Notes: generated by a model not told the origin, from the letters alone. A stretch of 44,543 nucleotides of DNA from CAZKXX01 sp964556705 (GCA_964556705.1 CAZKXX010000019.1:1-44543), one strand, 5' to 3'. Positions 32,414-41,399 are shown, counted from the stretch's first letter. Numbers and translations: made by a program.

Positions 32414-34660
32414 TCAGGCGCGCGGCTCGACGGGTTGGTTCTGCCGCCTCGCCATCTCAGCGGCGATTTCTTTCGCGCCTCGCAGGTCGAGCTTCCCGCT
32501 GCCGAGCACAGGCAGGCAGGAGACTTTGAAGAACGAATCTTTGCGGGGAATCCACAGGTTGGGCAGGTCGGATTCGCGCAGGCGCGCCACAAGCTCTTCG
32601 GGACCGACCGCAATGCCGGTGTACAGCACGACGAGCCGCTCGCCTTTCTGGCTGTCGGGGAGGGAAGTGACGACAAACTTCGGCTCCGACTCGCCTGCCG
32701 CCCGCTGGAGCGCATCCTCGACGCGCACGTGCGGCACCATCTCGCCCGCGATTTTCGAGAACCGCGAAAGCCGGTCGGTGAGCGTGATGAATCCGTCTTC
32801 GTCGAGGCGCGCGATATCGCCCGTGAGGTACCAGCCGTCCGAAGTGAACGCCTGGCGGGTCTTCTCCGGTTCGTTCAGATAGCCCATCATCACGTTCGGC
32901 CCTTTGACGAGGAGCAGCCCGTCCTGGTCCGGCCCCAGAGTTTCGCCGGTCTCGGGATTCACCACGCGCACCGCGACGCCGGGTAGCGCCCGGCCCACGC
33001 TCCCCGCCTTGTTGCCCACCTGCGTCTGGTCCGGGGCGCGGTAGTCGTCCGTGCCGACAGCGATGACGGGCGCAAGTTCCGTGCAGCCGTATCCCTCGAA
33101 GAGTTCGAACCCGAATTTCTCGCGGAAGGCTCGCGCGAGTTCCGGCTTCATTTTTTCCGCGCCCACCAGCGCCAGCCGTACCGTGGCGAAGTCCCGCGGC
33201 TCGCACTGTCGCACGTAGCTCCACGTAAACGTCGGCGTGCTGGCGAGGATCGTCACCCCGTGCTCGCGGCACAGTTCGCCGATCTGCCTGGCGTCGAGCG
33301 GGCTGGTGTGATAGACGCCGGCGAATCCCAACGCCATCGGGAGCCACAGGGTGCACGTGTAGCCGAAGGCGTGAAAGTGCGGCAGCACGCCGAGGATGCG
33401 GTCGCGTGGCGTGACGTGAATCGCTTGCCGGATGCTTTCCAGGTTGGCGACGATATTCCGGTGGCTGAGCATCACGCCCTTGGGAAGGCCCGTCGAGCCG
33501 CTGGAGAAGATGACCGTGGCGAGCGAGTCGAGCTTCAGGTCGCGCGGCAGGAGGCAGCGACGCAGCACGGACAGCGGCAGCAGGCGCGCCGCGAGCAGCG
33601 CGCGGAGCTTCGCGCCGCGGGAAATTCCCTTCGCGAGGTCTTCCACCAGGATCATTTCCGGCCGCCGCGCGATCTGGCACTTTTCGAGCAGGCGCTGTGT
33701 CGTAAGGATGGTCCGCAACCCGCACTCGCGAATGGCGTGCTCGAGCGATTCCGCCGAGGCCGTGTAATTCAAATTGACGGCGACGCGCCCGGCGAGGCTG
33801 ACGGCAAGGTTCGCCAGCGCCGCCGGCACGCAAGGCGGAAGCAGGATTCCGATCATCGGCTCGTCGGGCGCGCGTCGCACGATGAGATTTCGGAATAGCA
33901 GCGCCCCGACCAGGGCGCGGCCGAAAGTGAGTTTCCTCCCGAGCCCGTCGGCGAGCGCGAGGCGGCTCCAGTTCCGCCTCGCCTGGTCGAGGAAGAGCGC
34001 GGGCAGCGGCCGGCGGAAGTCGTCACGGGCGGCGAACGCTTCGGCTCCCAGTTCTTCCACCGCTTGCCGGACTTGAAAGGAAGTCACGCGCGGCGGCAGC
34101 GGGCGGCCGAAGCTGACCTGCACGGGAAGACGAAATCCCCGCGGCCACTTGAAAAGAAAACGCCCGCGCTCGTAGCTGAAGAGGCTGCCCCAGACGCCGT
34201 CGAGATGAACGGGGATGATGGGCGCGTCGAGCCCGCGCGTGATGTGCTCGAAGCCGCGACGGAAACGCAGCAGGTGGCCGAGCCGCGTGATGGCTCCCTC
34301 GGCGAAGACGCAGACCAGGCGGCCTTCCTCCAGGCGCCGCCGCGCCTCGCGCAGCGAAGCGACCAGACGCCGCGGCGAATCCCCTTCGTCAATCGGCACC
34401 GTTTCCATGAACCGGAAAAAACGATGCAGCCCGGGCTTCTCGTAGAAACTCCGGTCCATTACGAAGCAGATGAGGCGCTGCGTGCAGGCGGCGATGAAGA
34501 AGGGGTCCACAAACGAAACGTGGTTCGCGACCAGCAGCGCCGGGCCGCGTTCGGGCAGGTTCTCGAGCCCGCGCACGCGCAGGCGGTAGAGCGCGCGAAT
34601 GAGAGCCCAGGCAATGGCTCGAACGAGGTGCCGAACCATCTGGCTGAGGGAGTGGCTCAT
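32414..34660 (-). CDS. Acyltransferase-acyl ligase fusion (Aas-like)
   Basis: This is a 748-residue two-domain enzyme. The N-terminal PlsC domain has HX4D at His47-Asp52 (NHVSFVD) and the FAEGAITR motif near 119-126. The C-terminal AMP-binding ligase has the P-loop TVIFSSGSTGLPKG near 382-395, the YGCTELAPVIAVG motif and the YLTGDIARLDEDGFITLTDR block. The order matches Aas of Escherichia coli, which activates fatty acids and re-acylates lysophospholipids such as lysophosphatidylethanolamine. The ATG at 34660 is preferred; ATG 34726 is possible. The MFS gene directly upstream on the same strand could be its lysolipid transporter partner, as LplT is for Aas. Confidence 0.9.
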   Translation of the reverse strand: MSHSLSQMVRHLVRAIAWALIRALYRLRVRGLENLPERGPALLVANHVSFVDPFFIAACTQRLICFVMDRSFYEKPGLHRFFRFMETVPIDEGDSPRRLVASLREARRRLEEGRLVCVFAEGAITRLGHLLRFRRGFEHITRGLDAPIIPVHLDGVWGSLFSYERGRFLFKWPRGFRLPVQVSFGRPLPPRVTSFQVRQAVEELGAEAFAARDDFRRPLPALFLDQARRNWSRLALADGLGRKLTFGRALVGALLFRNLIVRRAPDEPMIGILLPPCVPAALANLAVSLAGRVAVNLNYTASAESLEHAIRECGLRTILTTQRLLEKCQIARRPEMILVEDLAKGISRGAKLRALLAARLLPLSVLRRCLLPRDLKLDSLATVIFSSGSTGLPKGVMLSHRNIVANLESIRQAIHVTPRDRILGVLPHFHAFGYTCTLWLPMALGFAGVYHTSPLDARQIGELCREHGVTILASTPTFTWSYVRQCEPRDFATVRLALVGAEKMKPELARAFREKFGFELFEGYGCTELAPVIAVGTDDYRAPDQTQVGNKAGSVGRALPGVAVRVVNPETGETLGPDQDGLLLVKGPNVMMGYLNEPEKTRQAFTSDGWYLTGDIARLDEDGFITLTDRLSRFSKIAGEMVPHVRVEDALQRAAGESEPKFVVTSLPDSQKGERLVVLYTGIAVGPEELVARLRESDLPNLWIPRKDSFFKVSCLPVLGSGKLDLRGAKEIAAEMARRQNQPVEPRA

Positions 34661-34869
34661 GGCCGTTTCCGCGATTTGCCATGCCAACGCTACTTCCGTC
34701 GGCCTCGCGAATTCAAGCGGCAACACGCCTCGCGGCCGCGACTCTTCCGCGGCCTGCGACGGAAGTCTAGCGTGCTGGCGGCTGCATCTCTATAGCGCGC
34801 AGGACAGATTTCGTAAGTGTCACAATCGCAAAAATTCGAGCCCGGGGAGGCGGAATATCGGGGAAGATT

Positions 34870-36183
34870 TCAGGACGCCGGGCCGGCCGCGCCGTCAGGT
34901 GCTCTAGAGGGGTCGAGCACGGTGACGTGGTCGCGCTCCGCCTTTTCCGTAAGTTCTTTCTCGCGTGCCGCCGCCGTCGCGCGTTCCAGGCCGTGCTTGC
35001 GGATCAGGCGGATGACCAGCAAGAATCCCAGCCCGCCGACGAACTGCGAAACGACGGCGGTCTGAAGCCCGACCTGAAGACCGTAGTGGTCGGCGACTTT
35101 ACCCACGATCCAGGCGGCGGGAATGGTGGCACAGAGATTGACCCAGAAGTAATAGATGCCCATCGCGGTGGCGTGCGCACGCGGCGGCGTCAGGTCGTGC
35201 ATGATGGCCGTGACCGGCCCGTGATACCAGCTCATGAAGAAGGCGCCGACGAAAAACGCGCTGACGACCACAGGCTTGCTCGCGGCCTGCACCGCGGTCA
35301 GGATGAGCGGCGCGGAAACTACAAAGCCGACGGCGACAACGAGGGCGCGTCCCCAGTTGTATCGGCTCGAAAGGCGATCGGCGAGCGCCGCGCCCGCCAT
35401 CACGCCCAGAATGCCCGCCAGGATCAATGCGGAGCCCAGCACCAGGCCGGCCTCGCGTGCTCCGAAGCCTTTCTCCTGCTGAATGAAGGTGGGCCCCCAG
35501 ATGATGTAGGAATGGGCCGCGAAGGTGATGAACCATCCGCTGGCCAGGACCATCCGGTAGGCGGGAATGCGCAGGATCTGGCGCACGGGCACAGGAGGCT
35601 CTTCGCGCGGTGCATCAGCCTCCGGCAGGCGGCGCGCCCAGACAGCCAGCAAGAGGCCCGGAACGCCGACCACGAAGAAGGCGGCACGCCAGCCCCACCA
35701 CTCCGCCATGATGCCGCCCAGGGCGATTCCGACCGCGCCCCCCACGAACATCCCGACGTCAAATACCCCCTGCACGCGCGCCCGAACGCGTTCCGGATAG
35801 CTGGCCGTAATCATGGCCGTGCCGGCGGGCGTGTAGGCCGCTTCGCCCACTCCCACCAGCGCGCGCGCCGTCACCAGAGCCCGGAACGACGCCGCGAGGC
35901 CCGCCAGAAACGTAGCGCCGCTCCAGAACAGAACCGCGAAACTGATCACCTTTTTCCGTGACACGCGGTCCGCCAGCCATCCGAAGGGCAGCGTCGCGGT
36001 TGAGTGGACCAGGCTGAACGCCACGACCAGCAAACCGAGTTCGGAATAAGTCAGGCCGAATTCGGCGCCGATCTGCGGAAAGAGGGGATAAAGGACCTGG
36101 CGGTCCACGTAGTTGATGAAGTTGATGAGCGTCAGGATGACCAGGACGCGTTTCTGCTGCGGCGTAAAACGAGCTTCACCCAT
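34870..36183 (-). CDS. MFS transporter, Spinster-like
   Basis: This is a 437-residue major facilitator with 12 predicted helices. The N-terminal NFINYVDRQVLYPLFPQIG and LPFGWLADRVSRKK segments (motif A in the 2-3 loop) match the Spinster subfamily, as does ARALVGVGEAAYTPAGTAM. Spinster relatives export or flip lysolipids and sphingolipid-type molecules in animals, and bacterial members exist. It lies 209 bases before the Aas-like gene on the same strand and is divergent from a GntR regulator, which might control it. Confidence 0.8.
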   Translation of the reverse strand: MGEARFTPQQKRVLVILTLINFINYVDRQVLYPLFPQIGAEFGLTYSELGLLVVAFSLVHSTATLPFGWLADRVSRKKVISFAVLFWSGATFLAGLAASFRALVTARALVGVGEAAYTPAGTAMITASYPERVRARVQGVFDVGMFVGGAVGIALGGIMAEWWGWRAAFFVVGVPGLLLAVWARRLPEADAPREEPPVPVRQILRIPAYRMVLASGWFITFAAHSYIIWGPTFIQQEKGFGAREAGLVLGSALILAGILGVMAGAALADRLSSRYNWGRALVVAVGFVVSAPLILTAVQAASKPVVVSAFFVGAFFMSWYHGPVTAIMHDLTPPRAHATAMGIYYFWVNLCATIPAAWIVGKVADHYGLQVGLQTAVVSQFVGGLGFLLVIRLIRKHGLERATAAAREKELTEKAERDHVTVLDPSRAPDGAAGPAS

Positions 36184-36322
36184 GAACGTTTCCGGCGCGA
36201 ATGGAAAAGATATTCCCGCTGCCCCGTGCGTAACAGTCTAAACGAGAACCGGCCCTCCGCACAGAAATTGCGAGGCCGTTTTACGGGTCGGAGACGCTGA
36301 TGCCGAACGTGCCGGCGTCGGC

Positions 36323-36328
36323 TATAAT
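36323..36328 (+). promoter_or_regulatory. Candidate -10 box of the GntR gene
   Basis: A perfect TATAAT occurs 57 bases before the GntR start in the 201-bp divergent region. The -35 match is weak (TGCCGA at 16-bp spacing), so this is a partial promoter call. Confidence 0.4.
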
Positions 36329-36384
36329 GCCTCGAATGGCCGGCCCGCTCGAGCTTTCGGCCGGGGGTCGCGGCCGCCACGGGC

Positions 36385-37296
36385 ATGCAAATCCGAATCA
36401 GCAAGGAAAGTGAAGTTCCCATCCGGCAGCAACTCGCCGAGCAGATCGCCTTTCAGATTGCCACGGGACGGCTCGTGCCCGGTCAGACCCTGCCGAGCGT
36501 GCGCGAGCTGGCGCGCCGCCTGGGGATCCACCACAACACCGTCAGCCACGCCTATCAGGACCTGGTGCGGCGCACCTGGCTCGTGCGGCGGCGCGGGCGG
36601 CGCATCGTGGTGCGAGCCCTCACCGCGGGCGGAACGGGGGAGCAGAAGAAGGAAGAACTCGACGCGCTGATTCAGCGTCTCGTGCGCGTGGCGCGCGATT
36701 CCGGGTACTCGCTCCAGGAGCTGCGAGAGCTCCTGCGGCAGCGGCTGCTCGCCGAGCCGCCGGACCACCTGCTGGTGGTGGACCAGGAAGAGGGTCTGCG
36801 GCGGCTGCTGCGCGAAGAGCTGCGCGAAGCACTGCCTTGGCCGGTCGAGTGCTGCTCGCGCGACGACCTGACGAGGAATCCGGGCCTGGGCATCGGCGCG
36901 CTGGTCGTCTCGCCGCAGTACGCTTACGATGACGTGGTTCCCCTGGTTCCCGGCAGCGGGTTCACGGTGGCCATCGCCTTCAGCGCCGCCGACGAGCACG
37001 TGGAGCAAATCCGCAAACTCGAACAGCCTTCGGTGATCGCCGTGGTCTCGATTTCTCCCGGCTTCCTGCGCACGGCGCTGGGCCTGCTGGCTCCTGCGGT
37101 CGGTAAACGCCACTCGGTCCTGGCTTATCAATTGCCGCTCGAAGACGGCGCCAGCCTGCGCGCCGCCGACCTCGTCTTCTGCGACTCGTTCGCCATCCGG
37201 GAGGTCGCGCATCCCCGCGCCGTGCACTATCGCGTGATCGAGCCCCAATCGCTCGCCTACGTCTCGACCGCCATGCAGGCCGCGCAGCCGGCTTGA
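36385..37296 (+). CDS. GntR-family transcriptional regulator
   Basis: This 303-residue regulator has an N-terminal winged helix-turn-helix (residues about 8-70) with the GntR signature LPSVRELARRLGIHHNTVSH and the preceding IRQQLAEQIAFQIATGRLVPG. The C-terminal part (about 85-300) is an alpha/beta effector domain with a LLVVDQEEGLRRLLREEL stretch and a YRVIEPQSLAYVSTAM end. It is not a clear FadR, HutC or MocR type, being shorter than the aminotransferase fusions. GntR proteins respond to small metabolites and often repress a divergent gene; the divergent MFS transporter is the most likely target. It ends nine bases from the convergent cytochrome-porin gene. Confidence 0.88.
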   Translation: MQIRISKESEVPIRQQLAEQIAFQIATGRLVPGQTLPSVRELARRLGIHHNTVSHAYQDLVRRTWLVRRRGRRIVVRALTAGGTGEQKKEELDALIQRLVRVARDSGYSLQELRELLRQRLLAEPPDHLLVVDQEEGLRRLLREELREALPWPVECCSRDDLTRNPGLGIGALVVSPQYAYDDVVPLVPGSGFTVAIAFSAADEHVEQIRKLEQPSVIAVVSISPGFLRTALGLLAPAVGKRHSVLAYQLPLEDGASLRAADLVFCDSFAIREVAHPRAVHYRVIEPQSLAYVSTAMQAAQPA

Positions 37297-37305
37297 GACC
37301 CGCTT

Positions 37306-38451
37306 TCAGAAAACCGCGCCCATCTCGATCTGCCAGAGCCGTGCGCCGCGCTGCTGGCGGTGTTCGGCGGTGACGCGAAACGTGTAAGAGGTCAGCGGGA
37401 ACTCCACGTTGGCGTAGGGGTGGAGCGCGGCGAGGCGGTCGGGGCCGGTGCGGTCGTCCACGCGCAGACCGAGCGCCAGCCAGCGCCAGGGGACGTATTC
37501 GTTCTCCCAACTGAATCGCGTGTCCGTGGCGCCCGTGCGTCCGCGGGCGAAGCCGACGGCGGCCGTAGAGAAGAACAGCCCGCGGTTGTACACCCCGACG
37601 AGGCCGAGCAACCGACGCTCGTCTCCCAGGAAGGCGTGCCCACCGAAGGAACTCAGCCCGTGCTTGTAATAGCTTTCGAGAAGAACTCCTTTCGGCCGTA
37701 GCTCGAATTCAAAGTTCCGCTCGCGCAGCACGCGGTCGGTGAGCGGGATCACCCACTCGCCCGCAAACGGCACGGTGAGATGGTTGTACCAGCCGTCGGC
37801 CGGCCGGCCGCCTCGCGCCCACTGGTGGCCCAGACGCACGGCCGGCGAGCGCCCGCTAAGCGAAAAGGCGCGCAGGCCCGTGAGCCGCGCGGTCGAAGCC
37901 CGCGGGCCCGGAACGCCCGCTGAAAACGCCAGGGGCTCGGAAATCGAGAGGCGGCGCGAGACGTCCACCTGCGTCAGCGAACGATACTGTCCGACGGTCA
38001 CGTACGCTGGTCCTGCGGGAAGGCTGACGAAAAGGTCTTCGAAGCGCCCGTGCCGCTCGACGCGCCGGTTGTTGCCGTCCACTTCCTGGCTGAGCGGCAG
38101 CCATTCGACGAAGTAAAAAGCCCGGGTTTTGCGAACTGGACCACCCGAGATGATTTCCACTCGGTTCGGCAGCAGCCGGCCGCGCTCGCGGCTTGACTCC
38201 CACTGGCCGCGCGAAGTCGCCCAGACGGCGAACGGCCAGGTGGAAAACTCGTCGCGGTCGTCGGGAAACCGATAGCCGCGCGCCAGGAAGTCTTCTCCCA
38301 CCTGATTGAGCTTGGGCGGGATGACATGGCAAGTCTGGCAACCGGTTTTGTATTTTCGAGCAAAATACGGGACGGCGGCGAGCTCCGCCGCTGCGAGCCA
38401 CAGGAGCAGAAGCGCGCCCGGAAGGGCGCCGAGAGCGAGTCGTTTTTTCAT
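37306..38451 (-). CDS. Cyc2-like single-heme outer-membrane cytochrome-porin
   Basis: This is a 381-residue exported protein with a signal peptide (1-26). One heme-binding CxxCH motif (Cys38-Gln-Thr-Cys41-His42) is preceded by AVPYFARKYKTG and followed by IPPKLNQVGEDFLARGYRF. This N-terminal pattern is shared with Cyc2-type fused cytochrome-porins, in which a small heme domain plugs a 16-stranded outer-membrane barrel. The remainder is rich in alternating polar/hydrophobic strands and ends in a C-terminal aromatic residue (MGAVF), as beta-barrels do. Cyc2 proteins oxidise extracellular Fe(II), but the substrate of this one is unknown; related one-heme barrels of other function exist. A strong promoter with an overlapping dyad lies upstream. 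Confidence 0.65.
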   Translation of the reverse strand: MKKRLALGALPGALLLLWLAAAELAAVPYFARKYKTGCQTCHVIPPKLNQVGEDFLARGYRFPDDRDEFSTWPFAVWATSRGQWESSRERGRLLPNRVEIISGGPVRKTRAFYFVEWLPLSQEVDGNNRRVERHGRFEDLFVSLPAGPAYVTVGQYRSLTQVDVSRRLSISEPLAFSAGVPGPRASTARLTGLRAFSLSGRSPAVRLGHQWARGGRPADGWYNHLTVPFAGEWVIPLTDRVLRERNFEFELRPKGVLLESYYKHGLSSFGGHAFLGDERRLLGLVGVYNRGLFFSTAAVGFARGRTGATDTRFSWENEYVPWRWLALGLRVDDRTGPDRLAALHPYANVEFPLTSYTFRVTAEHRQQRGARLWQIEMGAVF

Positions 38452-38462
38452 CGCCCCGAGTC

Positions 38463-38513
38463 CTTAATTGGAATTAAGCGAAAATATTAAGCTCGGTTAA
38501 TGACATTCGTCAA
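38463..38513 (-). promoter_or_regulatory. Promoter and overlapping operator dyad of the cytochrome-porin gene
   Basis: On the minus strand TTGACG (38513-38508) and TAATAT (38489-38484) are 18 bases apart, a good sigma-70 promoter in otherwise GC-rich DNA. A perfect 7-bp dyad CTTAATT-GG-AATTAAG (38463-38478) falls on the expected start site, where a bound repressor would block transcription. The region is AT-rich compared with its surroundings. Confidence 0.6.
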
Positions 38514-38618
38514 GTTTTTCGTGGGTCTCCTGCTGCTCCCGGCCGCGGGGTGGCCCGCCCGAGCTGTTTACACCCGCTGTCGGGAAGGTTAGAATCGCGG
38601 CCCGGTCAACCTGTTGGC

Positions 38619-39380
38619 ATGGAAACACTCGTCCAGTTTCGCAACCGGCGCGGCCGGTGGCTGCGCGGGATGCTTCACCGCCCCGAGGGGCGAAGGCGCG
38701 CTCCCGGCGTGGTTTTCTTCCACGGCTTCACGGGTGACCGGCTGGAGTCCCACTGGATTTTCGTCAAATGCGCGCGGGCGCTGGCGCGCGCCGGAATCGC
38801 GTCGCTGCGGTTCGATTTCTCTGGTTCGGGCGAATCCGAGGGCGAGTTTCGAGACGCGACCTTGTTCACTGAAATCGCGGACGCCGAAGACTCCGTGGCG
38901 TTCCTGCGCCGCCAGAAGGGAATCGACGGCGCGCGGCTGGGATTAACAGGGCTTTCACTCGGCGGGTGTGTGGCGGCGGTGATTGCGCCTCGCGTCCGGG
39001 CGCGCGCGCTGGTGTTGTGGAGCGCCGTCGCGCATCCGACGCTGCTTCGCCAGCTCGCGCGCACGACCGCCGGGCCCATTCCCGGCTCAAAAGGCGCGCT
39101 CGAATACGACGCGCGCGAAATTTCTCCGCGCTTTCTCGCCGCCACGCGCTGCGTGAAGCCGCTGGCCGCGCTCAAGCGGTTTCACGGGCCGACGCTCGTC
39201 ATCCATCCCGAAAAGGACACGGCTGTCCCCCTCTCTCACGCCACGGACCTGTTTCGCGCCACGGCCGCCGAGTTGAAGGCGAAGGTCATCGTGCCGGGCG
39301 CCGACCATACGTTCACTTCGCTGGCCTGGGAAGCGCTGGTGATTGAAAAGACCGTGGATTGGCTGCGGCAGTGCCTGTAA
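38619..39380 (+). CDS. Alpha/beta hydrolase
   Basis: This is a 253-residue serine hydrolase of the dienelactone/acyl-esterase type. The nucleophile is Ser113 in GLSLGG, the oxyanion segment is FFHGFTGDRLESHWIF at 33-49, the acid is likely Asp in HPEKDTAVP near 205, and the His is in PGADHTFTS near 230. The ATG at 38619 is preferred to 38550 because the N-terminal beta strand begins there. The family hydrolyses esters, lactones or peptides; the substrate is unknown. It is divergent from the cytochrome-porin and convergent with a lipoprotein gene. Confidence 0.88.
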   Translation: METLVQFRNRRGRWLRGMLHRPEGRRRAPGVVFFHGFTGDRLESHWIFVKCARALARAGIASLRFDFSGSGESEGEFRDATLFTEIADAEDSVAFLRRQKGIDGARLGLTGLSLGGCVAAVIAPRVRARALVLWSAVAHPTLLRQLARTTAGPIPGSKGALEYDAREISPRFLAATRCVKPLAALKRFHGPTLVIHPEKDTAVPLSHATDLFRATAAELKAKVIVPGADHTFTSLAWEALVIEKTVDWLRQCL

Positions 39381-39407
39381 CGCCGCGTCCGCGCGCGCTC
39401 CGGCGCG

Positions 39408-40250
39408 CTATTCTTTGCCGGGGCGGAATTCCACCAGACGCGCGTCGGCTTCGGCCACCGTGCCATGATGGACGTAGCGGTAGCGGGTGATGCCGACTTC
39501 GGGGACGAATTCGAGCTCCTCGCGGTCGGGAAGCGTGCGGTAGAGGAGCCGGAAGACGGTGCGGCGCCCGCCCCGCAACCCTTTCACACCCTCGAGCGTC
39601 GCGGCGCGCTCCTCCTCGACCACCCACACGTAACTGGCGTCCTGCCGGGTCAGTTGCCCTGCCTCGCCGAACACCTTGCCGGGGACGAGGGGGAGGTCGA
39701 GGAAGATTTCATCCTCGTGCACCAGATTGTGGAGGAGGTCGTTCGGGTCGCGCAGGCGCTCCAGGGCTTCCTGTGCGCGCCGGCCGCGCAGCAGATAGTA
39801 CTTGCCCGGGCCGACACGCACGACGAGATAAGTGCCAGGGGCGCGGCCTTCGCGATAGTGGGCGAGGTCGGAGGGATGGCCGCGCAAAACGGCGGCGTTG
39901 ACGTGGCCGCGCGACAGCCGCTCCCCGACTTCCACCTTCCAATCCACCGATTTTTCTTCGACGCGCTGCGTCTCAGCGTTCGTCCATTTCACGGTTCCTG
40001 CGTAAATCCAGACGGTGCCGGGCGCGAGCGGGAGAATTCCGCCGTTTGACCGCGCGGCGTCGCGCGCGCCGATCTCTGCCGGGGCCTGGGTCGAAGGCAC
40101 GACCGGTTTGGGTGGGGCAGGCCGGCGCGCCGTCAACCGGAGGTCGGGACGGGCGGGCTCGGGCTCCGCGACGGCGCGGGCCGACTCGGGTCCCGAACAG
40201 GCGACGTTCAGCGTGGCGACAGCCAGAAGAGACAGTGGGAGGACTTTCAT
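39408..40250 (-). CDS. Hypothetical lipoprotein
   Basis: This is a 280-residue exported protein with a lipoprotein signal (LNVAC, Cys18). A Pro-rich linker spans about 25-65. The following domain (about 70-270) contains LPLAPGTVWIYAGTVKW and a basic beta-rich core with a VPEVGITRYRYVHHGTVAE segment near the end. This is the pattern of exported proteins that begin their folded domain with an FPL-xxG-xxWxY strand, whose function is unknown. The ATG (40248-40250) overlaps the TGA of the upstream GNAT gene as ATGA, so the two are translationally coupled. Confidence 0.8.
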   Translation of the reverse strand: MKVLPLSLLAVATLNVACSGPESARAVAEPEPARPDLRLTARRPAPPKPVVPSTQAPAEIGARDAARSNGGILPLAPGTVWIYAGTVKWTNAETQRVEEKSVDWKVEVGERLSRGHVNAAVLRGHPSDLAHYREGRAPGTYLVVRVGPGKYYLLRGRRAQEALERLRDPNDLLHNLVHEDEIFLDLPLVPGKVFGEAGQLTRQDASYVWVVEEERAATLEGVKGLRGGRRTVFRLLYRTLPDREELEFVPEVGITRYRYVHHGTVAEADARLVEFRPGKE

Positions 40251-40873
40251 CGAGTGGCCTTTCTCCGGGTCCGGAGGGCGGTCGTGGCGCGGAGCGACAT
40301 TCGCATGATGGGTCGGGTCTTCGAGCGGCGCGCTACCTCGGAAAAACCGGCGCGGCGGAAGGTCCCCGGCAGTCCCGTCCAGGCGAAGGCGTCGGGCATT
40401 TTCCCGCTGCGCGATTCGACCGGATAGCCCTCTAGAATTTTCGCGCCGCGCCGCCGCGCAAATTCTGCGGCTGCCTTGAGCAATTGAACTGACACTCCCT
40501 GTCCGCGATTAGCGCGCGCCACGAAGAAGCAGCTTACGGACCAGACGGGCTCGTCGTCAACCGGCGCCAGCACGCGCGAACGCTCAAGCGCCGGATAGTC
40601 CGCGCGTGGGGCCACCGCACACCAGCCGACGGGCTCGCCACCGGCGTAGGCCAGCACGCCCGGCTCGGCCCCGGAGGCCACAATCGTGCGGAAAGCACGG
40701 CGGTTTCCTTCGCCTTTGCGTTTCTCGAACTCGCTTCGCGTCAGCCGCCAGAACATGCACCAGCACCCGCCGCACGCCCCGCGCGCGCCGAACAGACGCT
40801 CCAAGTCCGCCCAGCGGGCGGGAGTGAGCGGGTGAAATTCGAGCCTGGAAATCGGTCTTGCTTGCTGCGTCAT
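40247..40873 (-). CDS. GNAT-family N-acetyltransferase
   Basis: This is a 208-residue GNAT-fold acetyltransferase. The acetyl-CoA loop is in FFVARANRGQGVSVQLLKAA (near 112-131), after the beta-strand WSVSCFFVA. The N-terminal half contains a cysteine-rich GACGGCWCMFWRL segment (residues about 32-44) that is characteristic of a small subgroup of these enzymes. The acceptor substrate is unknown. Translation is coupled by a 4-base overlap to a lipoprotein gene. No promoter is evident in the gene-poor stretch upstream. Confidence 0.85.
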   Translation of the reverse strand: MTQQARPISRLEFHPLTPARWADLERLFGARGACGGCWCMFWRLTRSEFEKRKGEGNRRAFRTIVASGAEPGVLAYAGGEPVGWCAVAPRADYPALERSRVLAPVDDEPVWSVSCFFVARANRGQGVSVQLLKAAAEFARRRGAKILEGYPVESRSGKMPDAFAWTGLPGTFRRAGFSEVARRSKTRPIMRMSLRATTALRTRRKATR

Positions 40874-41399
40874 GCTTGCTGGCGACCTGTAGGCCGGGCG
40901 GAGAGGTCAGGCTCTCCGGCGGTCTGCCAGTTTGGCCAATTCTCGAAATCCAGTCAACAGGGTCGCACCGCGCGCCGCCGATAGTCGTCGAAGGATGTGC
41001 TGAAGGGTGTTCGCCGTGGCGGAACTTCTCATGGGGAACTTGGCGCTCGAACTGGCCTGTCGCCGTGCAAAGCCGGATCTGAAATCGTTGAAATCTTCAA
41101 TCCCCATGTTGCTGAGTTCAACAGCGGGTGAAGCGACTTGAAACGCTTGAGTTAGGTTCGTGCGACGGGCGCAACGCCGTGGATCCGTTGAACTTTGCAA
41201 TACTCTTCTCGAAATATCAACATTTCGTCATAACGTCTGAAAAGACGAACTTCTGTAACCCACTGAAATCAAGCCTGTTGTTCGACAGTTGCGGGCGATC
41301 TCCGGGACGTGGTTTGGCCCTTCCGCTGCAATCTACAACAGTGGCGTCCGTCACTCGCCCATCCAAGTGGCGCGGTGACGGGCGCGATGGAGGTGGGTC
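40874..41399. other. 526-bp gene-poor, AT-richer region before the GcvH-like genes
   Basis: No convincing gene is present; a minus-strand frame at 40907-41200 (97 codons) has no recognisable family. From about 41050 to 41330 the base composition is lower in GC than in neighbouring genes. A small hairpin CGTCT-GAAA-AGACG lies near 41235-41248. The region probably contains the promoter of the redox operon. Confidence 0.45.
41315..41330 (+). promoter_or_regulatory. Candidate sigma-54 promoter of the GcvH-like operon
   Basis: TGGCCC-N5-CTGCA has the invariant GG and GC ten bases apart, the -24/-12 arrangement of sigma-54 promoters, about 70 bases before the first ATG. The match to TGGCAC-N5-TTGCA is incomplete, so this is a candidate only. 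Confidence 0.35.

Noticed and set aside
40907..41200. 97-codon minus-strand frame in the gene-poor region
   Set aside because: No ribosome-binding site, family similarity or coding-like composition; kept as non-coding.
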